Shown here: one piece after another, positions 1-6,519 of the stretch
How positions within the stretch are numbered: the stretch's first letter is position 1
Layout: each line of letters starts with the position of its first letter
Assembly: GCA_003979335.1 (NCBI GenBank)
Contig: RYWC01000042.1
Location: 1-6,519, forward strand
Reading direction: 5' to 3'
DNA: 6,519 bases
Source: Clostridia bacterium
GTDB taxonomy: Bacteria > Bacillota_A > Clostridia > Christensenellales > Borkfalkiaceae
Position numbers and translations under genes: made by a program
Notes under the pieces: model-generated
Databases searched by the model: none
The model's input: the letters and a program-made list of their open reading frames with translations, nothing else
What the model was told of the DNA's origin: nothing

Positions 1-3000
1 ATTATGACGTTGGTCTGCCCGTAGCAAAACATACGGTAACTTTCGATATGAAAGGTTACGGCGAACAAGTTGAGGCGCAGTCCGTTGAAGAGGGCGACAA
101 AGCTACAAAACCCGACGACCCGACTTGCAACGGTTATGAATTTATCGGGTGGTATTCCGACGCGGAATGTACGAAAGAATTTAGTTTCGATTCCGTTCTG
201 ACCGAAGACACCACAATTTACGCAAAGTGGGAAAAGTTGCACGTTACGGGCGACTGTGAAAATGATGCGGTGATTCTTACGCTCAACAGTCAGCGTATGT
301 TGGCTTTCGGCGATTTGGATAAACTTTATTTTAAATTTACTGCGGAAGTCAAGGGCAGGTTTACCCTCAATTTTGCAAATTTAAACAGCAGAAAATGCCG
401 CTATACGACCGATAAGGACGATGACGGAGTTTATTATTCCGCGGCTAACGGCGTAAAAAGTGTCAGCTTGGAAAAAGGTGAAAGCGTAATAATTATTCTC
501 GACTGTCCCGACGGCGCTGTTGCAAACGATGTCAAAGTCGGCTTAATTGTAAACGAAGCTACTGACGAACCCCTGCCTGCAACGGGTTGGGAAAGCGGTA
601 AATTTGCATCTGATAACGGAAATACAGTACTAGTTTTCGACAGGGATAAAAAGCAGGTAACGCTTAACTCTTCTACGACCCCCGTAACTTATGTGGGTGG
701 GGACGCGAACGTGGTTAAGTTCTCGGTTGATGAAAAAAATTACGAGCTTAAAGAGACTGCGACGGGTTATAGTCTCTACGAAACTTTCGGGAAAATCGAG
801 CTTCTTCTAAGTAAAGTGGTGGAAGCGGAGCTTTCGGATTTTGCAGGCGTATACCAAAAAGACAACAAAGAGATATGTATTTATGCATCGGGCGGCGGTT
901 ATATTAAAGACGGCGCAGTTACAAAAAGGTTCTATGCCGATTTTGAGGGCACGCGTTTTGATACTGTTCTTTCCAGAGTTGTTTTCCGTAACGAATACAA
1001 TATTTCTATTGTTAAAGATTCGGACGGCGCTACGGTTGCTGTGTTATTAAACGGTGAAACTTATAATCGAACGGGAGACCCCGGTATAGAAGTTCCCCAA
1101 AAACTTCCTTTGCCTAACGAAATAGAACTTGTAGGGGCAATTCAAAGCATAAAGAATATAAATGGTTATCAGACTTGGGGAAACAGCCGTTCTGTTACTA
1201 TAAAAAATTATGACGGTGAAAAATATACAGTTATAGGTTATAAAAAAGACCCGGTTTTGGACAAAGACGGCGAGCCGGTTTTGGACAAAGACGGTAATCC
1301 TGAAATGACTGCTTTTTATGAAGTCACCTATGATTTAAAAATTATCGGTGAGGGTGATGATATCCGCGTTGAACTTTACAACACTTCCGGAACCCTCGTA
1401 GATACTTTGGTAAAGAAACAAATAGTTTTAAAAGACTTGGTTACAGACGGAAGTATTCTGACTTTAAACCGTGACGAATTTACCAATAACAACGGATTCT
1501 TTAAAGTTACCGAAACGGGAGAATATAAAATCACTTCTTTGGGCGACCAGAACGGCAATTGCAAAGATTATTTGTTTATTTTTGTTGATGTGCCTGCCGA
1601 TACTAAAAATATCAACGGTTGCAATAGTTATGATTTTAACCTGACTGATACACAAGTTGTTAAGCTTACTGCTGGTACGCTTTTGTGTCTGAATATAGGC
1701 AATTTTGGAAGTAGTTCTACAAGCGCATCGATTAAGGTTGAAAAAAACGTTCAGGAAGAGCTTACAATGGGCGTGGAAAAGTTTACTTTGGAATCGCCTG
1801 TAAGCGGTAAAAGTTATAAGGTGATATTCAATGCGCCTGCGGCAGGGACTTACAAAATATGCGGAGCAAAAAATACAGATTCTGTCGACAGTCACGTTAT
1901 CGGCTATAAAGTAAACGGAGTTGATTACGGTTTTGTAAATTTAAGTTGGAAACAAGGGATGTCTAATGATAATCCTTGGGGTACCTTCGAGGTGACGGAA
2001 GATAATCTTACGGCAACCATTGAATTCAAAGGAATCAAATGTGACCTTATATGGTTTGAAATTAAGTCTGATAGCATCGGTTCTGAAGACTGTACGGAAC
2101 TTAACGTTACGAACGGTCAAGGTTCGGTATCTGCCTCGGGCGACTATAAATACACCGGTATTTCGTCGTTTGCCGATGCTTACGGTCTGAAATTCACAAG
2201 CGAGTATGAATTTAAGATAGTTTGCGACGGAAAAGAGTTTACGGGCAACGATATAAGCGCTATAACTTTGTCGGACGCGCAGCTTAAAATGGGTTTCACG
2301 CTTACTACATCGGATGAGGTTAATTATAAAGTTGTCACCGAGCCGGGCACGGAAACGAACCCTTATGAGTTTACGGGCACAGGCACCTACAATGTTGAAA
2401 TAAATAAACCGCAGACTAAAATTTACGTTTCCGTAACCGCGGAAGACGAAGATTTGCTTCTTTCTTTGGGAACGTTTAAATATTATGGAGCAACACAGTT
2501 TGCATATTTCATTTACGAAGGCAAATATTACGGTTACGACGCAGATTACAACCCTTACGCGCAAACCGAACTGAAAGTTCCGGCATATAGCACGGTAACT
2601 GTAATGGTGGGATGTTCCAACGAATACGTCACAACCAAAATACTGCCCGTCATATTGCGCCCCGATTTTTCGGCAAACGCAAAGGATGTCAACTTTGCAA
2701 AAGTTGAAGAAACGGATAATTACACGGCAAGCACGGGTATGATAATAGGCAGTAACAATTATCATATCGTATCGACTTACGGCAGTAATGTTATAGTTAC
2801 GGCGTCTAAAAACTTTACGGTAACGCTTGGTAACGGCACGAAGCTTACCACGTTCGAAGAGTCTAGTACGAAATTTACCGTAATCATACCTGCCGGCGAA
2901 AATATTTACTTTAACATAGACAGTTCGGCGGCTTTGACGGTAAATATGCAAGTTACGGCAAAAGAAGGCAGCGCGGTCAAACCTTATGATTTGACTTTGA

Positions 3001-3728
3001 CTGACGGAAGCTTTACAATGATAATGTCCGCTAATTCAACAGTATACTTTACATCCAAAGTTTCGGGTTGTTTTATGAGGTCATACGGTCATGCGTTTAT
3101 ACTTACGTTAAACGGAGTACAGCTTAATTCGGTTAAATCGTTCACTCTTGAAGTAGGCGACGTTCTTGTCTGCACAAACAATACTGCGTATAGTTCGAAA
3201 CTCGAACTCGAATATAGCATTCCCGACGACTATGCAGGAAAAAAGTATACTTACAATGTAGACGGCGAGGATAAAACCTTGAGGTTCGGGCAAAGGGCAT
3301 TAACCGCAGACGGAGTGGACTACGGTCTGAAGGAACAGAACGGTAATGTTTATACGTTTGTAAAATACGGGGACGACAGCGCTACTGTAACGGTAACTTT
3401 TGGCGACACATTGCTTTTCGGCGATAAGACCCTTACCGAAAAGGTTGAAGAACCTCCCGCAACCAATTTGTTTGTGTATACGGGAAACGATGGCGCAGGT
3501 TTCAGCGTAACAATGAAGGTAAATGAAGATTTTACGTCGGCTTTAATTGAAAACAACGATAGCGGTCGTTACACAGTGACGTTGAAGCTTGAGGAAGACG
3601 GTTCTTATTCTTTCAGTGATATACCCGGTGATCTCGAACATCAGTCTGTATGGGGAACTATAAGCGCCGACAAAAACAGCGTTGCGTATAACGACGGGTT
3701 CAGTTCGTTCACGCTGTCAAAACAGTAA
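1..3728 (+). CDS. Giant extracellular multi-domain beta-sandwich protein with InlB B-type repeat, 5'-truncated
   Basis: The frame is open from base 3 to the TAA at 3726-3728, with 15 sense codons before the first ATG at 48, so that ATG is internal and the true start lies off the left edge. About 1,241 residues are visible. The first part (bases 30-235) is an InlB B-type repeat. The rest reads as divergent beta-rich modules of about 80-110 residues, rich in Thr, Asn, Asp, Gly and Tyr, with recurring strands such as LTLN (276, 1458, 3102) and a lobe of the form V-x-L-x-x-G-D/E followed by hydrophobics (about 453, 1656, 3138). This looks like PPC-type or carbohydrate-binding-type sandwiches, which is inference from pattern. 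There is no catalytic motif I recognise. Sixteen cysteines are spread along it, none in the last 170 or so residues. The C-terminus (SFTLSKQ) has no LPXTG, helix or charged tail, so anchoring must lie upstream or be absent. Likely a secreted adhesin or ligand-binding surface protein; exact function unknown. Confidence 0.85.
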   Translation, partial: YDVGLPVAKHTVTFDMKGYGEQVEAQSVEEGDKATKPDDPTCNGYEFIGWYSDAECTKEFSFDSVLTEDTTIYAKWEKLHVTGDCENDAVILTLNSQRMLAFGDLDKLYFKFTAEVKGRFTLNFANLNSRKCRYTTDKDDDGVYYSAANGVKSVSLEKGESVIIILDCPDGAVANDVKVGLIVNEATDEPLPATGWESGKFASDNGNTVLVFDRDKKQVTLNSSTTPVTYVGGDANVVKFSVDEKNYELKETATGYSLYETFGKIELLLSKVVEAELSDFAGVYQKDNKEICIYASGGGYIKDGAVTKRFYADFEGTRFDTVLSRVVFRNEYNISIVKDSDGATVAVLLNGETYNRTGDPGIEVPQKLPLPNEIELVGAIQSIKNINGYQTWGNSRSVTIKNYDGEKYTVIGYKKDPVLDKDGEPVLDKDGNPEMTAFYEVTYDLKIIGEGDDIRVELYNTSGTLVDTLVKKQIVLKDLVTDGSILTLNRDEFTNNNGFFKVTETGEYKITSLGDQNGNCKDYLFIFVDVPADTKNINGCNSYDFNLTDTQVVKLTAGTLLCLNIGNFGSSSTSASIKVEKNVQEELTMGVEKFTLESPVSGKSYKVIFNAPAAGTYKICGAKNTDSVDSHVIGYKVNGVDYGFVNLSWKQGMSNDNPWGTFEVTEDNLTATIEFKGIKCDLIWFEIKSDSIGSEDCTELNVTNGQGSVSASGDYKYTGISSFADAYGLKFTSEYEFKIVCDGKEFTGNDISAITLSDAQLKMGFTLTTSDEVNYKVVTEPGTETNPYEFTGTGTYNVEINKPQTKIYVSVTAEDEDLLLSLGTFKYYGATQFAYFIYEGKYYGYDADYNPYAQTELKVPAYSTVTVMVGCSNEYVTTKILPVILRPDFSANAKDVNFAKVEETDNYTASTGMIIGSNNYHIVSTYGSNVIVTASKNFTVTLGNGTKLTTFEESSTKFTVIIPAGENIYFNIDSSAALTVNMQVTAKEGSAVKPYDLTLTDGSFTMIMSANSTVYFTSKVSGCFMRSYGHAFILTLNGVQLNSVKSFTLEVGDVLVCTNNTAYSSKLELEYSIPDDYAGKKYTYNVDGEDKTLRFGQRALTADGVDYGLKEQNGNVYTFVKYGDDSATVTVTFGDTLLFGDKTLTEKVEEPPATNLFVYTGNDGAGFSVTMKVNEDFTSALIENNDSGRYTVTLKLEEDGSYSFSDIPGDLEHQSVWGTISADKNSVAYNDGFSSFTLSKQ
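30..235 (+). other. InlB B-type (Listeria-Bacteroides) repeat domain
   Basis: This stretch of about 68 residues carries the family signature: a first strand HTVTFDMKGYG, a central NGYEFIGWYSD, and a closing DTTIYAKW. The spacing between the GW(Y) and the YAKW motifs is as expected for the repeat. InlB B-repeats are beta-grasp-like modules found on secreted and surface proteins of Firmicutes and Bacteroidetes, usually in tandem. Only one copy is in the window; more may lie just upstream off the left edge. The two cysteines inside it (PTCNG and AECTK) are not part of the usual signature. Confidence 0.85.
1251..1298 (+). repeat. Two tandem 24-bp units inside the giant surface protein gene
   Basis: The first 20 bases of the units at 1251 and 1275 are identical; differences fall only in the last four. 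They encode PVLDKDGE followed by PVLDKDGN. The repeat is in frame, so it reads as a duplicated short acidic loop rather than a disruption. Exact identity at third codon positions suggests a fairly recent slippage duplication. The DKDG elements resemble Asp-rich calcium-loop fragments, but the spacing does not make a full EF-hand, dockerin or RTX motif. Confidence 0.85.
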
Positions 3729-3749
3729 TTGAATTATTTCAATCGCAGA

Positions 3750-3777
3750 GGCTATTCCGCGGAAAAGCGGAATAGCC
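3750..3777 (+). terminator. Perfect 11-bp stem-loop between the surface protein and membrane protein genes; possible terminator or processing hairpin
   Basis: The arms ggctattccgc (3750-3760) and gcggaatagcc (3767-3777) are perfect reverse complements around a six-base loop ggaaaa. It begins 21 bases after the stop at 3728. A run of four T follows only at 3786-3789, eight bases past the stem, so this is not a textbook intrinsic terminator; it could terminate weakly, stabilise the 3' end of the upstream mRNA, or mark a processing site. A smaller inverted repeat, attgaa/ttcaat with a four-base loop (3728-3743), sits against the stop codon just before it. Confidence 0.4.
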
Positions 3778-3808
3778 GAAAGCGGTTTTAAAAGAAACGG
3801 AAAAAATT

Positions 3809-4906
3809 ATGAACGAAAATTTCAGAAAGTTCAAAAAAAGAGTATGGCTTTTCATACTTATAAAGTGCCTTCTTGCAGGATTTGCCGCGGCGGCGGTTGC
3901 CGTAAACGCGGTCTTTGTGCCTTGCAGGCTCTGCGGTGTAAATCTGTTTTGGGTTTATTATCTTTTGATAGGCGTCGGCGCTTTTGCGACAGGCGGCGGA
4001 GTGGCGTTTATATTTTTAAGGACCGACGACAGAAAAATAGCAAAACTTCTTGACAGCGAGCTGAGCTTGCAGGAGAGGGTGCAGACCGCTTACGAGTTCC
4101 GCAAAGAGACGGGCGAGGTTTACGAGCTTCAAAGGACGAACGCGGGCTCTGCTTTAAACGGAGTAAAATTATCCTTGTTGCCCTTTAAAAATATCGTGCT
4201 GACGGTTCTGTGCGCGGCAGTAATAGTGTGCGGCGCGGCGGCGGTGCCTGTTGTGGCAGCCGTTGTACCCGTTGCCGAAACCGAGACGGGAAAGCCTCTG
4301 CCGCCCGTCGAACCGCCGAGAGACGTTACCGATTGGGAGTGGGCGGCGCTTGACGACCTTATTTATTATGTGCGGACTTCGCGCAAGGCGGACACGGCGG
4401 CAAAGACGGGAATGCTTTACGAGCTGGAAGGGCTTAAAACTGTTCTGCAAACGGGCGTTTCGCAAAGCAGTCTTACCGCCTTTGTAGAGAACACCGTGAC
4501 GAACATACGCAACGCGGTAAAGGACGCGAACGAGGCGGACGGCGTAACCGAAGAACAGAAGACTCTGAACTCCGAAGAAGAGGTTTACGTCATAAACAGG
4601 CTTTACGAAATTTTTTCCTTGAATAAACCGGGCGGCAACGACGGCGAAACGGAGAACCCCGGCGGCGACCCCGACGACGGCGAGACTGAGGACCCTGATA
4701 TAAATAAGGGCAACGGCGGACTTGATTTAAACGATACGCCTTTCTACGACCCTGTAAAAGGGTATATAAAAGTCGGCGAAGCAATAAACGACGGTTACTA
4801 CGAGCGCGTGCAGGCGGCTTTGGCGGACGGCACGATTTCGGAAGAGGAGTGGGCGGAAATAATGATTGCTTACTTCGCACAGTTAAACGCAAATAAGAAT
4901 AATTGA
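3809..4906 (+). CDS. Three-helix membrane protein of a MoxR-DUF58 locus, unknown function
   Basis: The product is 365 residues. A basic N-terminus (RKFKKR, 6-11) leads into hydrophobic segments at about 12-37, 46-70 and 129-153. The stretch 71-128 is rich in Lys/Arg, so by the positive-inside rule it is cytosolic and the C-terminal 210 or so residues face outside. The cytosolic part holds DRKIAKLLDSELSLQERVQT (74-93), a type of segment I associate from memory with membrane proteins encoded next to MoxR genes (DUF4175-like); this is unverified. The outer part has a Pro-rich stalk (163-170), predicted helices (about 175-265), an acidic Gly/Asn/Asp linker with two DGETE copies (278-282, 290-294), and a C-terminal segment with YDPVKGYIKVGEAI (313-326) ending in a helix (about 344-360). 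No signal peptide cleavage site or catalytic motif is evident. The ATG is the only plausible start, since the next Met is residue 202; its ribosome site is weak. The gene ends 10 bases before the MoxR start, which implies co-translation. It may anchor or signal to the ATPase. Confidence 0.85.
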   Translation: MNENFRKFKKRVWLFILIKCLLAGFAAAAVAVNAVFVPCRLCGVNLFWVYYLLIGVGAFATGGGVAFIFLRTDDRKIAKLLDSELSLQERVQTAYEFRKETGEVYELQRTNAGSALNGVKLSLLPFKNIVLTVLCAAVIVCGAAAVPVVAAVVPVAETETGKPLPPVEPPRDVTDWEWAALDDLIYYVRTSRKADTAAKTGMLYELEGLKTVLQTGVSQSSLTAFVENTVTNIRNAVKDANEADGVTEEQKTLNSEEEVYVINRLYEIFSLNKPGGNDGETENPGGDPDDGETEDPDINKGNGGLDLNDTPFYDPVKGYIKVGEAINDGYYERVQAALADGTISEEEWAEIMIAYFAQLNANKNN

Positions 4907-4910
4907 GAGG
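4905..4910 (+). promoter_or_regulatory. Ribosome binding site of the MoxR gene overlapping the upstream stop codon
   Basis: The purine run gagagg lies six bases before the ATG at 4917 and shares two bases with the TGA stop (4904-4906) of the membrane protein gene. It is the clearest Shine-Dalgarno-like sequence in the window and supports ATG 4917 as the start. The tight packing suggests translational coupling of the two genes. Confidence 0.6.
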
Positions 4911-4916
4911 TCAGAT

Positions 4917-6128
4917 ATGGATAACAAGGCGCAGGTTGAGAATTTCAGCCATTCGGTTTCCAAAATCAAAGAGGAAATCAAAAAAGACTTAGTAGGTCAG
5001 GAAGACATTGTAAACAACGTTATTATCGCCATAATTGCAGGCGGCAACGTGCTTTTGGAGGGCGTGCCCGGCGTAGGTAAAACAAGGCTTGTCCGTACCC
5101 TCGGCAAAGCGTTGGAGCTTCCTTTTTCAAGGATTCAGTTCACGCCCGATTTAATGCCTTCGGACGTTACGGGCACCAATGTAATCGAAAAGGACGCTTC
5201 GGGAAAGATGAATACCGTTTTCCAGCAGGGTCCCATATTTGCAAACCTCGTGCTTGCGGACGAAATCAACCGCGCGACACCCAAAACGCAGTCGGCGATG
5301 CTTGAAGTAATGCAGGAACACAGAGTTACCGTAGCAAACAAAACTTATAAAATAAACGAGCCTTTCTTCGTACTTGCCACGCAGAACCCCATAGAACAGG
5401 ACGGAACTTATCCCCTGCCCGAAGCGCAGATGGACCGTTTTATGTTCAAGCTTTTGGTTGGGTTCCCGTCGGTGAACGAACTTGCGGACATAGTCAATAT
5501 GACGCAGGTCACAATGGAGGAGACCGCCGACGCCGTAGTGGACGGCAAGACCATACTCGCAATGCGCGAGCTTGCAAAGGAAGTACCCGTCGTTCCCGAC
5601 GTATTGTATTATTCAATGCGGCTTGTGGCGCGCACTCATCCCGAACTTCCCGACAGCGGCGAAACCGCAAAAAAATATATAAAATACGGTTGCTCGCCCC
5701 GTGCGGGTCAGGCGCTTATCACGGCGGCAAAGGTGCGCGCGCTTATTGACGGAAGATTCAACGTTTCGTATGAAGATATAAACGAGCTCGCTTATCCCGT
5801 ATTAAGGCACAGGATGAAGATTAACTATACCGCCATAAACGAAAAGCTTACGGTGGACGACGTTATTTCCAAACTCATCGCCGAAAATGCAAAGGACAAG
5901 GGCACCGGGAAACTTGACGTTAAGAATGCCGATAAAAAGGACGCGCCTGCGGAAAAGGCGTCGGCAATCGGCGGAGTATGCCCCGTTTGCGGCACGGAAG
6001 TTAAAGAGAACGACCTTTTCTGTATGGGTTGCGGCGCAAAGATTGACAACGCGCCCGAAGCTTTGCCCGAAGACGGAAAAAAGAAAGATAAAAAGCTTAA
6101 AAAAGAAAAGCCTGCAAAAAATAAATAA
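4917..6128 (+). CDS. MoxR-family AAA+ ATPase with C-terminal zinc ribbon
   Basis: The product is 403 residues and soluble. The AAA_3 core has Walker A GVPGVGKT (49-56, catalytic Lys55), a FTPDLMPSDVTG segment (75-86), Walker B LVLADE (111-116, Glu116) followed by INRA, sensor 1 in ATQNPIEQ (154-161, Asn157), the YPLPEAQMDRF arginine-finger region (165-175, Arg174) and sensor 2 in GCSPRAGQAL (258-267, Arg262). A lid domain runs to about 323. All residues needed for ATP binding and hydrolysis are present. MoxR proteins are usually around 310-330 residues; this one adds about 80. The extension contains a zinc ribbon, CPVC (355-358) and CMGC (369-372), then a lysine-rich tail (388-403). Family members act as chaperone-like remodelling ATPases, often helping insert metal or cofactor or assemble complexes, typically with vWA-domain partners such as the DUF58 protein downstream. 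The client here is unknown. Family assignment is secure; the role of the ribbon is inference. Confidence 0.96.
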   Translation: MDNKAQVENFSHSVSKIKEEIKKDLVGQEDIVNNVIIAIIAGGNVLLEGVPGVGKTRLVRTLGKALELPFSRIQFTPDLMPSDVTGTNVIEKDASGKMNTVFQQGPIFANLVLADEINRATPKTQSAMLEVMQEHRVTVANKTYKINEPFFVLATQNPIEQDGTYPLPEAQMDRFMFKLLVGFPSVNELADIVNMTQVTMEETADAVVDGKTILAMRELAKEVPVVPDVLYYSMRLVARTHPELPDSGETAKKYIKYGCSPRAGQALITAAKVRALIDGRFNVSYEDINELAYPVLRHRMKINYTAINEKLTVDDVISKLIAENAKDKGTGKLDVKNADKKDAPAEKASAIGGVCPVCGTEVKENDLFCMGCGAKIDNAPEALPEDGKKKDKKLKKEKPAKNK

Positions 6129-6139
6129 GGCAGTAAAAA

Positions 6140-6158
6140 ACGGTAAACCGTAAACGGT
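6140..6158 (+). repeat. Short alternating inverted repeat between the MoxR and DUF58 genes
   Basis: The 64-base gap (6129-6192) contains acggt, accgt, acggt separated by two bases each, so the middle arm can pair with either flank (effectively three-base-pair stems with taaa loops). As RNA hairpins these are too weak to terminate. It could be a small protein-binding site or chance. No convincing -35/-10 promoter pair is visible in the gap. Confidence 0.3.
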
Positions 6159-6192
6159 GTTAGTAACTATTTAAAGGCGCGAAAAGCGGACA

Positions 6193-6519
6193 ATGAAGAA
6201 ATTAGCGATAAACGAAGCGTTTTTGCAACGTGTGGAAATGTTGCAAACCGTTCTTAAAAATAATATAGCCGGACTTTTCGGCGGCAATCATAAAAGCAGG
6301 ACGTACGGTTCGTCCTGTGAGTTTGTCGATTACAGAAATTACGTTCCGGGCGACGATATAACCAAAATCGATTGGAACGCATACGCCCGTTTTGAAACGC
6401 TGTATTTAAAACTTTATCTTGACGAAAGACAGCTGCACACTAAAATTTATATTGATATAAGCCAGTCAATGGCGTTTACAAGCCAAATCGCCGCGTTTTT
6501 GGGAAGTTCCGCAGGAGTA
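6193..6519 (+). CDS. DUF58 family protein, N-terminal part, 3'-truncated
   Basis: The frame runs from ATG 6193 to the right edge (109 residues, no stop reached). An in-frame TAA at 6172-6174 and no other ATG between make 6193 the start; the ribosome site is weak (agcgga region). Residues 43-70 carry the DUF58 signature: EFVDYRNYVPGDD then KIDWNAYARFETLYLK. Next comes the first strand of a vWA-like fold, KIYIDISQSM (84-93), with the metal-site motif DxSxS at Asp88, Ser90 and Ser92. DUF58 proteins are usually around 290-440 residues, so about two thirds is missing. There is no N-terminal membrane helix, unlike many longer DUF58 members, which suggests the shorter cytosolic type. It lies 64 bases after the MoxR gene on the same strand, the usual partnership, and probably binds or is acted on by that ATPase. 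Confidence 0.93.
   Translation, partial: MKKLAINEAFLQRVEMLQTVLKNNIAGLFGGNHKSRTYGSSCEFVDYRNYVPGDDITKIDWNAYARFETLYLKLYLDERQLHTKIYIDISQSMAFTSQIAAFLGSSAGV

Noticed and set aside
48..50. ATG at 48 as the start of the surface protein
   Set aside because: It falls inside the first strand of the InlB-type repeat (HTVTFDMKG), and the frame is open to the left edge, so it is an internal methionine.
573..587. LPATG, resembling a sortase LPXTG motif
   Set aside because: It is far from the C-terminus and is followed by more than 1,000 residues of beta-rich sequence rather than a membrane helix and basic tail, so it is chance.
1464..1895. 143-codon open frame on the minus strand
   Set aside because: It is antisense to the surface protein, has no recognisable motif and a Cys/His/Ile-rich random-looking product; a shadow.
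1941..2951. 336-codon open frame on the minus strand
   Set aside because: It lies wholly inside the surface protein gene. Its translation is Arg/Phe/Tyr/Cys-rich with no domain pattern, as expected for an antisense shadow of a codon-biased gene, and I saw no ribosome site worth calling.
3729..3758. Possible promoter, ttgaat at 3729 with a -10 candidate tattcc at 3753
   Set aside because: The -10 matches only three of six consensus bases and lies inside the stem-loop; not enough to call.
4618..4710. Acidic Asp/Gly/Asn linker in the membrane protein as a calcium-binding repeat
   Set aside because: The two DGETE copies are spaced and flanked by Pro/Gly in a way typical of flexible linkers and do not fit RTX, dockerin or EF-hand spacing.
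5887..6153. 88-codon plus-strand frame overlapping the end of the MoxR gene
   Set aside because: Arg/Lys-rich out-of-frame reading of the zinc-ribbon and lysine tail region; the MoxR frame has the conserved cysteines and explains the sequence.

Overview
The window most likely comes from a low-to-mid GC Gram-positive anaerobe of the Bacillota (Clostridia-like, probably an uncultured gut or gut-like lineage). This rests on three things: a Listeria-Bacteroides (InlB B-type) repeat in a very long secreted-type protein, the gene style of the MoxR/DUF58 locus, and moderate-GC, AAA/GAC/GGC-rich codon use. Placement below class is a guess. All four genes lie on the + strand and both ends of the window cut through genes.

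Layout. (1) Bases 1-3728 are the 3' part of a giant extracellular protein (about 1,241 residues visible, start off the left edge). It opens with one InlB B-type repeat and continues as a chain of divergent beta-sandwich modules of about 80-110 residues; it ends without an LPXTG anchor or membrane helix. (2) An 80-base gap holds a perfect 11-bp stem-loop. (3) Bases 3809-4906 encode a three-helix membrane protein of 365 residues with a conserved-looking cytosolic LDSELSLQERVQTAYE segment and a large, partly acidic outer domain. (4) Bases 4917-6128 encode a MoxR-family AAA+ ATPase with complete nucleotide-binding motifs plus an unusual C-terminal four-cysteine zinc ribbon and lysine-rich tail. 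(5) A 64-base gap holds a small set of alternating inverted repeats. (6) From 6193 to the right edge lies the N-terminal third or so of a DUF58 protein with a vWA-type metal-site motif.

Genes 2-4 form a recognisable MoxR-DUF58 module: an AAA+ chaperone-like ATPase, a DUF58/vWA-like partner, and a membrane protein. In characterised relatives such modules are tied to maturation or assembly of other protein complexes and to envelope stress, but no client is known for this one. The giant surface protein immediately upstream, on the same strand, could be a client or simply a neighbour; the stem-loop between them leaves co-transcription open. I see no tRNA, rRNA, CRISPR, insertion sequence or phage gene.
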